Below are positions 52,696 through 64,000 of a stretch of DNA of 64,000 bases, piece by piece. The position numbers and the translations under genes were made by a program. Every line of letters starts with the position of its first letter. Within the stretch, counting starts at the first letter, position 1. The DNA is from Atrichornis clamosus (lineage: Eukaryota; Chordata; Aves; Passeriformes; Menuridae): assembly GCA_013400975.1 (NCBI GenBank), contig WBMZ01011619.1, positions 1-64,000 on the forward strand, given 5' to 3'. A model generated the notes under the pieces. It made no database searches and was not told where the DNA came from. It saw only the letters and a program-made list of their open reading frames with translations.

Positions 52696-53211
52696 CACTA
52701 AACCAGTTATTTGATCTTAAGTACACAATAATCCCAAAAATTCATATTTTAAGGTCCTACCATCTGAAGTCTCTGCACCTTTCCTCTGTCCTCACAGAAA
52801 AATATGTGCTGTCCCATGCCAGAAATGAAGTATACAACCACTTGCCTGGTCACATATAGAACCTTGGATATAGCTTAATATTTAGTTCAGAGAGAAACAG
52901 AAAAACAACATAAGGCAAACAAACAAAAACAGAAAAAACACCACCAAAAAACAAACTGTTCTTAAATTTAATTTTTCTGGGTTGTTTTCTTTTCCTCCCA
53001 GGCAACTCCCTCCCTCCAAAAATAAAAATTCATTGGAAGATTGAGTCTATGCAGGAATATGAATTGTAATCACTCACCACTCCAGTGAGTGGCCTGAGCA
53101 GCTGTCTGTAGAGTCATGTCAGGTGGGAATTTTTAATCCTGCTTTTTTGGAGACCATTCCACTTTGTATAAAATATCTTCAGGCTTATTTCAGCAATCCT
53201 AGTGATTTATT
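52696..53211. other. Spacer between two CR1 copies
   Basis: No gene or repeat family is recognised. There is an A-rich patch at 52900-52965. Confidence 0.6.
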
Positions 53212-54320
53212 TCACAGAACCAGAGAACCACAGAATAAGCTGAGTTGGAAGGAACCCACAAGGATCATCAAGTCCAACTCCCAGCCCTGCACAGCACTAT
53301 CCCCAAGAGTCACACCATGTGCCCAAGAGCACTTACCAAACACTTCTTGAACTCAGGCTTGGTGCTGTGACCACTTCCCTGGGGAGCCTGTTCCAGTGCT
53401 CAAACACCCTCTGGGTGAAGAAACTCTTTCTAATACAACCTAAACCTCCCCTGACAAAACTTGAGGCCATTCCCTCAGGTCCTGTCACTGGTCACCAGCG
53501 AGAAGAGATCAGTTCCTGCCCCGCCTCTTCCCCTCACAAAGAGATGCAATGTCTCCCCAGTCTCCTCTTCTCCAGGCTGAACAGACCAAGTGACTTCAGC
53601 CACTCCTCATACAGCTTCCCCTCAAGGCCCTTCACCATCCTCATGGCTCTCCTCTGGATGCTCTCTAATAACTTAATGTCTTTGTTATGTTGTGGCACCC
53701 AAAGCTGCCCCCAGCACTCGAGGTGGGGCCGCCCCAGTGCAGAGCAGAGCGGGACAATCCCCTCCCTTGCCCAGCTGTCCATGCTGTGCCTGATGCACCC
53801 CAGGACAGGGCTGGCCCTCTGGGCTGCCAAGGCACTGCTGACTCACGTTCAACTTGCCATCGACCAGTACCCTCAGGGGTACCTTTCTGTGGCACTGCTT
53901 TCCAGCATCTCATTCCCAGTCTGTCCGTACATCCAGGGTGCGGAATTCGGCACTTTCCCTTGTTGAACTTCATTTGGTTGGCGATTGCTCAGCATTCTGA
54001 TTTGTCAAGGTCTCTCTGCAGGGCCTTCTTGACCCCAGAGAAGTCCACAGCTCCCAGTTTTTTATCATCTGCAAACTTGCTTAGTATCCATTCCAGTCCT
54101 GCATCCAAATCATTGATGAAGATGTAGAAGAGCACAGGGCCTAAGATGGAGCCCTGAGGACTCCCAGTAGTGACAGGTCGCCAGCCTGATGTCAGCCCTT
54201 TTACTACAACCCTCTGCTCCCAATCTGTGACCCAGCTTCTCAGTCAGCATGTGATGTGTTTATCCAGCTAAACGCTGGACATTTTGTTTAACACCATGGA
54301 CAAAGTATCTTTGACTCTCC
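53212..54320 (-). mobile_element. CR1 LINE, 1.1-kb 5'-truncated copy
   Basis: The 3' end lies at 53212 (accagagaaccacagaataa, then gagttggaaggaaccc), and the copy runs on the minus strand back to about 54320, where similarity fades after a ctggacattttgtt block. It covers the 3' UTR and the C-terminal part of ORF2, the endonuclease/reverse-transcriptase protein. The minus-strand frame 53534-53830 carries the family segment ending QRRAMRMVKGLEGKLYEE...GLFSLEKRRL. The neighbouring frame 53665-53973 starts MKFNKGKCRI, the residues that come just upstream in CR1. Because these two parts of one protein lie in different frames, at least one frameshift breaks the ORF. The copy is dead. It is better preserved than the one at 14.9 kb and so probably younger. 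Confidence 0.95.
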
Positions 54321-54620
54321 GGCCTGCATGACCAGGTAATCATTTACAGCTGGATCATCTTCAAACTGATCTCAAGATCAGAGTGAGACATGAACTGTTG
54401 CTGTGCACAGAAGATACCCAAGGGACTGTTATCCTGTTCTTCCTCCTAACTCATGCTTCCTGATACTACAAAATTATTGTTGTGGGCCACAGAAAATCAA
54501 GCAGATTATTTTAAGCATCTGGAAATAAAGAAAAGTTTTACAAACCCCTCCCTAAATCTCAATAAACAGCCCAACTTTTAGCCTAAACAATCTGAAATCA
54601 TAACAAAAATGTATACTAGA
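54321..54620. other. Spacer between CR1 and polypyrimidine tract
   Basis: Nothing is recognised here. The CR1 5' boundary is not sharp and could extend a few tens of bases into this stretch. Confidence 0.55.
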
Positions 54621-54768
54621 CCTTTCTTTTCCTTTCTTTCCATTCTTTCTTTCTTTTTTCTTTCTTTTTCTTTCTTTCTGTCTTCCTTTCTTTCGTTTTC
54701 TTTCTTTTTCTTTCTTGCTTGCTTTTCCTTCCTTCCTTCCTTACTTCCTTCCTTCCCTTTTCTTTTTC
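54621..54768. repeat. 148-bp (CTTT)n/(CCTT)n polypyrimidine tract
   Basis: Almost every base is C or T on the + strand, changing from ctttcttt-type units to ccttccttcc-type units towards the 3' side. Frames 54609-54794 (+, Phe/Leu/Ser-rich) and 54616-54804 (-, Lys/Glu/Arg-rich) are products of this repeat and not genes. Confidence 0.95.
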
Positions 54769-56552
54769 AACACCCTTACAAATATGTGATTTGAATTCTG
54801 CCATTAGAAATGCATTTCAGACCACAGCTGTACTGTTCATTAAGTGAATATCACCAGACCTCATCCATTTCACAGTCTTTCTTCCCAACCTGCAGTCATT
54901 TTTGTTGGCAGAGATATCTTTGAAAAATTTGATATGTAATAAAATCTAAAATAAGGATATTTTTCAGTTTCCACTTGAGTGTTTCAGGAAACTGGGACTG
55001 AAGGATTTACGGGTACAAAACCTAGTTAAGAATTAAGCAAGGCAGCACTCTTTCTCCCCAGAAGAAAAAACCCTGGTGTTAGTCAATAGGATTTTTTTCC
55101 TTCTACTTCTATGAGAAGATGATCAGATTTCAATATGTAAATGGAAACGGGAAAAACTCAGTGATCTGACTAACTTACTGCTTTTAATGAGAAGGGAGGC
55201 ACCTTCCAAAATCACACCAATTTCTTTGTCTTGATTAAGGAAGGTGCAGTACCCCCCATCAGGCATCAACACAATTACAGCATTTGCACTCCGTCTCCAA
55301 ACAATATCTGCATGCAATAACAATGAAAGGGCTGTTCAGAGTGGTGACCCTGGAATATACTTTGTCCTTCTTAAACAGAAAGACCACCACAGATAAACGC
55401 CCTCTCTTCCTCTGTATAATTTGAACCATTAAAAAAAATAGTTATCTGTAGACCTGACCTTAATTGCTCTACAGAAACATTGTAATACTTTTGAATTAAG
55501 TTAATATTTCCTCAATCTAGCACAGTTGCTGCAGTGCACATCTGAATATATTCAGGAAATTACTCCTAAATGAGGATTTTCCAGACAAAAATCAAATCTT
55601 TCACTTTCCTATTTTCTGAGTAATTGTATTTCACATGAGACTACGAATTGTGGATTTGGGGCAAGGTATATTAGCAGGTTTTCTTTCTCAACTTCTTGAC
55701 ACAATACATCCTTTTCCCTTATTTACAAGTGCTAAGAGTGCTATTAGTCACATTGTTAAAGTTTTTCTTTTCCAAGCAGACAGCACACTTTACTTTTTGA
55801 CCTTTTTCCACCCTCCTGTCCTCAGCTACAGTGCTACAGTATGACACTGGCTTTGCTTCTCAAAAGAAAGAGGGAGAGAGAGGGAGACAGAGGGAAAAAG
55901 AGGAAAGTATTTTTCCCTAAAATAATAGCTCCCCTTTTGGCAACAAACAAAGGAGAGAAAAAGTACATCTAGAGAAACTGGACTCCTTAAAAGTGCTTTT
56001 CTGCTGTTTGATGACACAGGCATGAAGCCAAAATTCACCCATTGTACTTCATGTTCAAAATTTCTTCACACAGCTCTAAATTGCTGACAGCTCTTTAGCT
56101 ACAGCCATGCTACCGGGCGCCATTATAATGGTTTGCCATACCATTATGATGTGTCAGTGTTTATGACCTGTATCCCAAAACTGGACGACACTCAAATCTA
56201 TTGACTGCCTCTAAATCACTTTTTTGGAAAAGATTTAAAGCTCTGAGATTGCAACTAGAATTCCTATTGCTCAAGTGGCCCCGTATAATCTTTTTTTCAT
56301 TGAAAACACAGAAAGGTTACGGAATTATAAAGCCCATATGGAACAAAACACAGGAAAATAATTATTGTTCTCATATAGAGGAACACATATAATACACACA
56401 GTAGTACGAAGGCCCAGAGCATTATTTTTATTGGTTCATGGAAGAATTTTTTATTGCTACTGAATAAAATATTCTTGACATAAGTATTTGACCTCTAACA
56501 CTAGCGAGATTTCCTCTTGGTAGCCATTAGGTTATAAATCCTACTTCATTAG
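54769..56552. other. Unique non-coding sequence
   Basis: No gene is recognised. There is a GA-rich patch at 55862-55905 and a perfect 12-base palindrome ccattataatgg at 56121-56132. Frames are at most 70 codons. Confidence 0.55.
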
Positions 56553-56740
56553 ATCATAGAAACATAGAATATGCTGAGTTGGATGGAACCCGTCAGGATC
56601 ATCAAGTCCAAATCCTGGCCCTGCACAGGACACTCCAACAACCACCCCATGTGCCTGAGAGTGTTGTTCAAACACCTCTTGAACTCAGTGAGTTGAGATG
56701 ATTTCACTTACCTTAGCCTTGAAAAACTTGAAGTCATCCT
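56553..56740 (-). mobile_element. CR1 LINE 3'-end fragment with internal deletion
   Basis: The segment runs from atcatagaaacatagaat (3' tip) through gagttggatggaacccgtcaggatcatcaagtcc and tgccctgcacagg-like sequence to cacctcttgaactc. It then jumps to a part resembling the ctaaacctcccctgacaaaacttgaggc block found in the copy at 53212, so about 80-90 bases are missing. It is on the same strand as the other three CR1 copies. Confidence 0.88.
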
Positions 56741-59700
56741 GAGCAGAGCAATCTTCTTTACGATCAGTGAGACCAAAAGGGGAAGAGCAAGAAAAGCAGC
56801 GTGAGGGGTTGCTGACTCCTTAGGCTTTCCAGGCCTTCAGTTAGCCTGGCTGAGTAAAGCCTGTTTCCATAGTCAGGCAATCAGGAGAAAAATGTGTTTA
56901 GCCACGGGATTACCTCTCTTTCATCAGCCCAAGCCTAGTCCTTTCCATAGAACTAAGAACAACTAGTGCTTTGAAGGCAGGATTAAATTGATTTTTAGTG
57001 TGAATGTCCTCCAAAGATTTCAGTAGTCATATTAAGTTTCAGCTGACTGACAAATGTGAAAGTTAGCCTCTTTCTTATCCTAGAGGAAGCCTTTACTGAT
57101 GTCATATCTTCATTTTATATTTTTTTATAAACTTGATATCTCTGTTCAGCACTTCATGGCTTCTGAGGACTTAATTAAATCACATAACTGATTGAATTAA
57201 AAGGCATTTGTTCCAGGTTTGCTGCACATTTTTCAGAAGAATTACCTATAGGTACTGACTTAGAAGAAAATTGTCTTCTGATATTTTTCTGAGTCTTTCT
57301 GGTTTTCTTCACACCTTTGGTTCTCTGACACTTTACATTTCTAAGATTGGATCACATCTAAGATATCCCTTATCCTCCTCTAGCTTCCCAGGGATATTCT
57401 GTGATCCTGTGGCAAATAAGACAGAAAGCCAGGAAAAATACATTATTGGCAACAAAGTGTTATCAGAACTTCAGCCCAATGAGTTCTAACAAGTTCTGTG
57501 CCTTTGGTTCCATTTTTCAATTATAACAGTTGTTAAGTCACACCCCTCTGAGTTATTTTGGTGATAAATCACTTTGTCCCTTTGGAAAGTTTCCACTCCG
57601 TTCTGGGAAGCACTTCCAGCGGCTGTCAGGAGCCCGCACCCTGTTTATGAGATGGTCCCGCTGGACAGCAGAAAACACACACAGAGCATTGAGCCACCTT
57701 TGTGACTCTTTCTCTACAAAATTCACCCTGTTTTCAGTGACAAATGATACTAAAAGCCCGGAGGAAAAGCCAGGCAGGAGGCAGAACATGTACTATTTTG
57801 ATGTCTTTCTGCCGAACAATGGCTGAGGTACCTGCAGCACCTGCTTACAGGCAGCATCCAGCAACTCTTTAAGGAGGAAAGTCCCTCACTCTTAGTCACC
57901 ATATTTATGTTCAGTACATGTGAAACAGCTCCAGTTAAGGCTTTCAAATGACTGCCCCACATGGGACCTTCAGCTTGCCTAATTTTTTGAAGAGGCAGTG
58001 AAAACTGGCTCCTGGTACCCTGCCCCTTCACCAGGAGCTTTCCTGTCACCCTGACTGCGTTAGAGAGAGTAAAAGTGCTGACCCTCTATGTGCCTGATCT
58101 GCAGGTGGAGAATTAAAGCCACATTGCTCTTACAAGGATCTGCTTCTCTTCTCCCACGTGGTTCCTCTAGTATGTCTTCAGAAACAGGAATGGGAAGAAA
58201 ATCATGAAGTTATGCAACCTCAAAAGTACTAAAGATGCACAATAATTATCTATCAATCACTTTTTTATTGAGCAGAAATTAGATACTGAGTTGAAAAAAC
58301 CTGGAAGGTGGAAGAACTACAGAAGGCTCTTCTACTCACACCAACTACAACTAGCAAATACCTCACAGCACCACAGGAAATAGAAATGGATTTCTGTGTG
58401 GGCACAGTGTACAGTTCCCTTCAGAAAGATTTTAGGTATAGTGAATTTAACTCTTCAAGCATGAGGGATAAAGCTAGCTTATGCTGGTGTAGTTAAATAT
58501 TGAATTTGAAACTAAAAATTTTCTTTATAAATACCGCATTGGTACCTCATCTACAAATACAGGATAAATGATTCTGAGGACAAGAAAATGCCATCTGCTC
58601 ACACACCTGACATGGAAACAGCAGAGAGACTGAGCAACTCTGACCTGGTCCAAAAGAAACAGCCATTTTCAGGAAGCTTCTAACCTTAGCAAAGAGCACT
58701 GCAGGCTTCTAAAATAGCTACAGGGACGTATATGAGAAACAATATGCCGTATCATGGCTGCTGGTGAGAACAAGACAGAGGAGGGCTTGCAAGTGACTAA
58801 GATGGATTGATTTGAGTGATGCTTAAATTTGGTTTATTATGGGACTGCGATTGACAATGTTGCAAGCTGCTCACCTCCCAGAGAGATAGGCATGTGGGCC
58901 ATTCTTTGATTTCATAAATCATCCAGGAACATACCCAGAGCATTGACCTTTTATGGGGAGGGAGCTCAGGGCATTCAGCATAATTTAGCACCGGCATGTC
59001 GGATGGTGTCCAGCACAGTTTAACACTCCTTAACCTCTGCCTCATTAGACATCTGTCCTGTCATTTATCTTTCTGTTTATTTTCCAAGTGATATATTATT
59101 GGTAATAACTAAGGAATGGGCACTGATGTTACACTCCATGGAGCTCCATTAGTCAGCTGGAAGTCAGGCCAGCATCACTCTGAAACTGGTACACAGAAGA
59201 GCTTTTAAAGGATTTCAGATATTCTTTGCCAAGTAATTTCCTCCTGGCATGGGAAGCTAGCACCCCTATTATATGATCTTTTATTTATGTTTGGTCTTTC
59301 CAGTCCAGATTTTAGGAGTTTTTAAAACCAGCAAGTAATATTACTGTTGGTAACAAGACCTGATTTTTTTTTGAGCAGAAACTTCATCCTGTCAGTGACA
59401 ACCATGGCTAAGTAAGAAGCCAGCAGGGAAATGGCAGGGTCTTCCATTCCAACCACATATATATACATACTTGCATATGGAGACAAATACACATACACAC
59501 ACAAACATGCTCATACTCTTCCCTCCTTCCTAGGTGATGGCCATAACAGCAGATATTAAGACTCCTTTCTAAATACAAATATTTTAGCACATTTAGAATT
59601 TATTGAAAGTTGGAGATTTCATTTATGCTGCCTTTCTTTATCAAGCAGCAAATATTTTTCCAACATTTGGTATATTGAGTTACATTTTGGAAGGGGAATA

Positions 59701-60150
59701 AAATGCAAAGAAAACATGGGGCCACAGTGAAGGGGAAATGAAGTATTACACATTTTTTCTGTGTTGTGTAACATATGTTGTGATACTGGATGGGAAGTAA
59801 ATTCCAGCAAAGATTCGTCTATGATACACATGGTACTAAGCATGAATTTGGATTTTAAGCAGATTATAAAGAAGGTAAAAATCCTAAAGGACCTGTAAGT
59901 GGAAAAAAAAGACATTCCAGCTTTGTTTATACTGTGGATATTTGTGAGTCAGATGTAACACCTTGAGAAAATATTGATCATGTTTTATTTAGCTGAATAT
60001 CAATATTTTGCTTTTAAATCCATCATCACATGAAAGATATTGAAATTTTCAGCAATAACAAACAATTTTATATGAGCAATATTACCACTGAGACACAGAT
60101 TGAAGTAGTTAAGGAACCCACTGGCTGACCTGAAATGTCCTCTGTTTAAA
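56741..60150. other. Unique AT-rich non-coding sequence
   Basis: No gene is recognised. A GC-richer patch lies at 57590-58050, with overlapping frames on both strands (57530-57826 +, 57553-57789 - and 57750-58049 -), none with recognisable motifs. A TA/CA-rich patch lies at 59453-59505 and gives the frames at 59322-59590 (-) their odd composition. Confidence 0.55.
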
Positions 60151-60178
60151 CACACACACACACACACGCACACACACA
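60151..60178. repeat. (CA)n microsatellite
   Basis: There are 28 bases of CA with a single G interruption at 60168. The minus-strand frames 60000-60182 and 60109-60435 read through it as Val/Cys runs and are not genes. Confidence 0.95.
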
Positions 60179-63100
60179 GCAACCTTCAGGAAAAATTTTC
60201 TAAACAATATTAAATGTCCTGAGAAACTGCATGAGACAGGTAACCTTGAAATTTGGATTATAATGATGAGGAAGCACAAAGTGATGGGAGGCAAGCCTGA
60301 GTGAGGCAGGCAAGCACAGCCAGGAAGGAATTCAATGGGTGGGAGGGAGTTCGCCAGGGTACCAGAAGCTTTACTTTCCAGATGTACTTTATTTATAAAG
60401 CGCTTAATCCTTTTAAAACTACCTACATCCCACACAGATTTGGCATTGCTTTATTGCTTAATTAATACCATCATCTCAGGTTTTGTCTAACACCATGGTT
60501 AGAGAAACAAGCTACATATTTGCACATGCAAATGCTCCCAGATCTAACAGGACACTGTGGAAGTGATTTTGCTATCATAAATGAGACCCCTGCTCTTTCA
60601 CTGCTTTGGTTCATGCTATGCAACTGGGCATTTAGCCGTACTTTTTAGAAAGCTGGGATCATGCAACTGGAGTTTAAAACTTGGGAGCTACTGTCACCTT
60701 GACCCAAACTCTTCAGCTACTTCATCAGCAGCTACAAAACTGCAAACACCAGTGAGCCACAGGATGCCTATGCATTACAAGATGCATTTATGAAAAGGTA
60801 GCGTGATCAGAATTAATGTAGCAAGGTGTTGCTAGGACTATGAAAGCCACCAACAAGACACTTGTGAAATCTCAGTATTGTTGGCCGTTTGGGTCACCCA
60901 CGTTGACAGAAGGGGAACTCATACCAGAACAGGTGCAGAAATGGCTGCTGGGATGATACAAGCAACAGAGAGTTTATTTTACAAGAGGAAATTAAAAGAC
61001 AGTGGCTTATTTAGCCAAGTAGATCCAAGTCTGTGAGGGGATACAGTCACTCTTTGTAAATACAGCTGGAGGATAAACACCAGAAAAGGAAAAGAGCTTT
61101 TTAAGCTTAAAGACAATGATTTGGCATAAGAACAAAGAGGTATTAGACATCCATTAAGAAATTCTGGCTGGAAACTAGGTATAGGTTTCCAGCTCTCATA
61201 AAGGTGAATTTCTGGACCTACCACCTTTTTGTAGCCTTGGGGTCAGAATTCGCCACTAATTTGAGTGGATTATGTAAGATTGAATTTGACAGAGTGCAAC
61301 AGGCCAAGCACACACTGTGCGTCAGTGCCCTTCTCAGCTCTTCCCACCCTTCTCTAGACCGCCATCATCGTGAACCAGTCCAGACCCTATTTATGGCTCA
61401 TGTTTCTGCTTTTTCTTCCTTTGGAAGCCAGGATATCAAAGGCACCAGGATGAAAATAACTCATACCATGTACATATTTCAGTAGTGTCCCCGGGTGGGT
61501 GTCAGGAAGCACTCCCAGCTGTCAGGGTATGTGGCTGAGGGACCTGGCAAAACTCTCTCAGTCAGACGAAGCCTCCTGGAGTCCATTCCTGCCTGGCACA
61601 CAGACTGAACTCTGTACTCATTGCCTAATCATACTTAACAGCATTTAAATGTTTGTGTATTTCTCCTAATTAAGTGCCAAAAGTTTCAAGCTTTCTCCTC
61701 AGCAAGGAGAGACTCAACCCAGCCCAACCTTGACGTAAATCTGATGACGCTAATCAAGCTACATGAGTCAAATCTGGCTCAGTGTTTTCCCCCTATTAGT
61801 AATAAAATGTAAAGGTTTATTTAAAAAGAACATAATAAATAGTAATGTCAACAAAATTCATTATTTCCCCAGAATTACCTTATAATGAAAAGCAATGATG
61901 TTAATAAAAAGCAGGAATAAACAAAACACTGTTTAGCTCTATGTTTCTAGTTAAATTTTAAGGCTTTTAATTTTTACATATTGTAGTAGAAAATTGATTA
62001 TTCAGAATATTCTAAATCTCTAAATGCATCTAATGACTTGAAAAAAGAAATTTTAGATTTTATAGTCTTCTGTTATTATTTAAAATCCCAGACAGGGTTA
62101 TCATAACATACACAAAATAGATTATGTTTAGCAAGAAATTTAAAGATCAGAATTCCTGTAAACACTAGTGTAGCATTTGGGCACAATAAATTCAGTTTCC
62201 CTTTGTATGTTAATGATATTCTGGGTAAATGCCTGCAGATCATTTACTTTGGAAAACACACGATGAAAAAATATGAAGCTTTGTTTGGGTTCTGTCAAGA
62301 TAGAAAGAGTGCTTACTAGCCCTGGAACAGGCCCCTGCCACACACAGGCACACACCACATGACACTGAACCTGAAGAAAGTGTTCAACTGAACCTCTCTC
62401 CAGACTGTAGTGGCAAAGCCTTGAAACCTGACTTGTACCCGTGCCGAGTTATCCTCTGCACTGCAGAGAAAAGGGGCCCCACCGCACCTTGTAATAGCAG
62501 CATTTTTATCTCCCAGATAACTCAGGCAGGAAAGGGTTGGTGGGAGGTTTGCTCTTCCTTCAGGAGATCAAAGACCTTGGTCTTGGTGCAGTGTGTATTC
62601 TCAGCACGCTGGGACACGACCAGACGAGTGGCACAGAACAGGCACCCAGCGTTGGTCTGATGGACACAGAGCTCTGGGGAACTACTTCTGATGTCTACCA
62701 CAGATGTCCGTGCTGCCACCCTGCAAAACACTGTGTTGTAACCTGTGCTGAGGGCAGGTCCCCAAAGCTACATTATTTTAGCCCAAAAAGTGGACATTTA
62801 GTCTGAGGATGAAGAGATGGCATGAGTTGGGTGGGGTCAGGTGTCTGCCCTGCTCTGTTTGGCAAGGTTTATGAGCATGGTGCAGGGAAGGGGCTGAACT
62901 GGAAGACCCTTCCAGTCTACCTCACTGAAGGGTTCTGTGGCCTCCCCCAGCCCTGGACCACATCTCATGGGCCACGGTGAGACCCTTGGCATCAGGGTGT
63001 GACTCCTCAAACCAGGATAATGCCCAAAGCCAGATCTGCTCGGTTGATGGGCTTCAGCAGCTCCAAGGGTGTTTGACATGAGCCACCAATTTGTATTTGA

Positions 63101-64000
63101 ATCACACTCCACATAAATCTTTGAATAACCATACCAACAGTGTGTGAAATCACCATGAAAATACATTCACTGATCAAAAAATGCCAATATCTGAATAATT
63201 CCCAAGAAAAATTGCAACATCTCTTTTTTTTTAACAAAACTATTGGGTTTTTTTCTAGCACAAGCTATTAACAATCCATGCTATCTCAGCACAAATGACT
63301 GACTGTGGACTTGCTTCTGTTCACATGCTGAGACATCAGGTATAGGCTCACTCTGTGATGGTTACCCCATGGCATCATCTGGACCTTCTCCAAACCACGA
63401 GAGTAGATGACGGTGTGATAAGATTGAATATCATCAGCTTTGCAAAGGACCCTATCATTAGTCGGTAGGAAAGATCTTCCAAAAGAAACAGATACAGATC
63501 AGATGTCTTATTTTCCTCTAATCTCATCTCTAAAATTTGTTCACCACTTTGGGTTCATCAGAAGTGGTATTCCTTGCATAGCAGCTTTTGTCTGTCATCC
63601 CATCACACATGCTCCTCTCTTTCAAAGATGACTTTTTAGTCCTAAGAGTCTGCTGCAAAAATGCTGCAGTTGTGTTGTTGTTGCAAAGTAATGAATGCAG
63701 GGCTGTGATAGTTCCAGCATTCATAGCAAGTTCACTTAATTTTCAAGCATTTTTCTGGCATTTTTCAGTTGGACAACCCCGAAATATCTTTAGATGCATT
63801 GGTTAAGTTGTTGAAGTTCCTCAACAATTTCTGTTGGAATTCAGCTTAATTCTAATAATAATGGTACAGAAATTTGGAAGGGACATACATTTCCAAGAAA
63901 CACTATCAATTCCCAGTCTAATTTATATTCCCAGGAGCCCAAATTATTTTTTGAAACTGCACTTGAGAATCAAAAGCTATTTCTAATTACAAATGTTCTT
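60179..64000. other. Unique non-coding sequence to the window end
   Basis: No transposon or gene is recognised. A moderately GC-rich patch at 62400-63080 carries overlapping frames on both strands (62421-62660, 62522-62731, 62537-62806 and 62837-63166), with no recognisable domain. Without alignment a short exon or regulatory element cannot be ruled out. Confidence 0.5.

Noticed and set aside
53319..53966. 215-codon plus-strand open frame, the longest in the window
   Set aside because: It runs antisense through a CR1 LINE. The minus strand carries the real, broken CR1 protein remains.
54609..54804. Phe/Leu/Ser-rich and Lys/Glu/Arg-rich short proteins
   Set aside because: Both are translations of a polypyrimidine simple repeat on its two strands.
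60000..60435. Val/Cys-rich minus-strand frames
   Set aside because: They result from reading a CA microsatellite in frame.
1..64000. CRISPR arrays, bacterial operons, prophage or insertion sequences
   Set aside because: No regularly spaced repeats or prokaryotic gene organisation. The repeats present are those of a bird genome.

Overview
The window reads as non-coding DNA from a songbird (passerine) nuclear genome. Four truncated CR1 LINE copies have the avian 3' end, which on the + strand starts with a catagaat-like motif followed by a gttggaagg-like block. One tRNA-Ile-headed SINE with a CR1-like tail matches what I remember of the passerine family TguSINE1. Two long terminal repeats match avian endogenous-retrovirus LTRs as I remember them. 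The rest is AT-rich unique sequence. By eye, recognisable transposons cover only about 5% of the window, which is normal for birds. No comparison could be run, so family names rest on recalled consensus motifs.

Layout. 1-9.9 kb: unique sequence with small simple repeats. 9.96-10.52 kb: degenerate ERV LTR on the minus strand. 14.92-15.46 kb: old CR1 fragment, minus strand. 18.1-18.5 kb: compositionally odd G-rich, CpG-poor block with a possible G-quadruplex. 23.6 kb: polypyrimidine tract. 29.92-30.06 kb: tRNA-derived SINE, plus strand. 30.1-38.9 kb: long stretch with no recognisable transposon. 38.93-39.51 kb: solo LTR, plus strand, whose 3' end runs into a one-base assembly gap (N at 39557) flanked by two identical 122-bp copies. 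40.28-40.36 kb: exact 42-bp tandem duplication. 43.6-43.7 kb: TG/CA-rich inverted repeat. 46.68-46.84 kb: two splice-flanked, exon-like pieces of unknown gene. 52.6-56.7 kb: three CR1 pieces, the largest about 1.1 kb with frameshifted remains of the ORF2 C-terminal region, and a 148-bp polypyrimidine tract. 56.7-64 kb: unique sequence plus a CA microsatellite.

I find no complete protein-coding gene. Open frames are mostly 60-110 codons. The longest either run antisense through CR1 (53319-53966), cross the assembly gap (39419-39886) or look like chance frames (11135-11605, 51657-52154). The window is best explained as intergenic sequence or the inside of a large intron. I found no convincing novel biological system. 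The items most worth checking are the gap artefact, the exon-like pair near 46.7 kb, the G-rich island at 18.1-18.5 kb and the 42-bp duplication.
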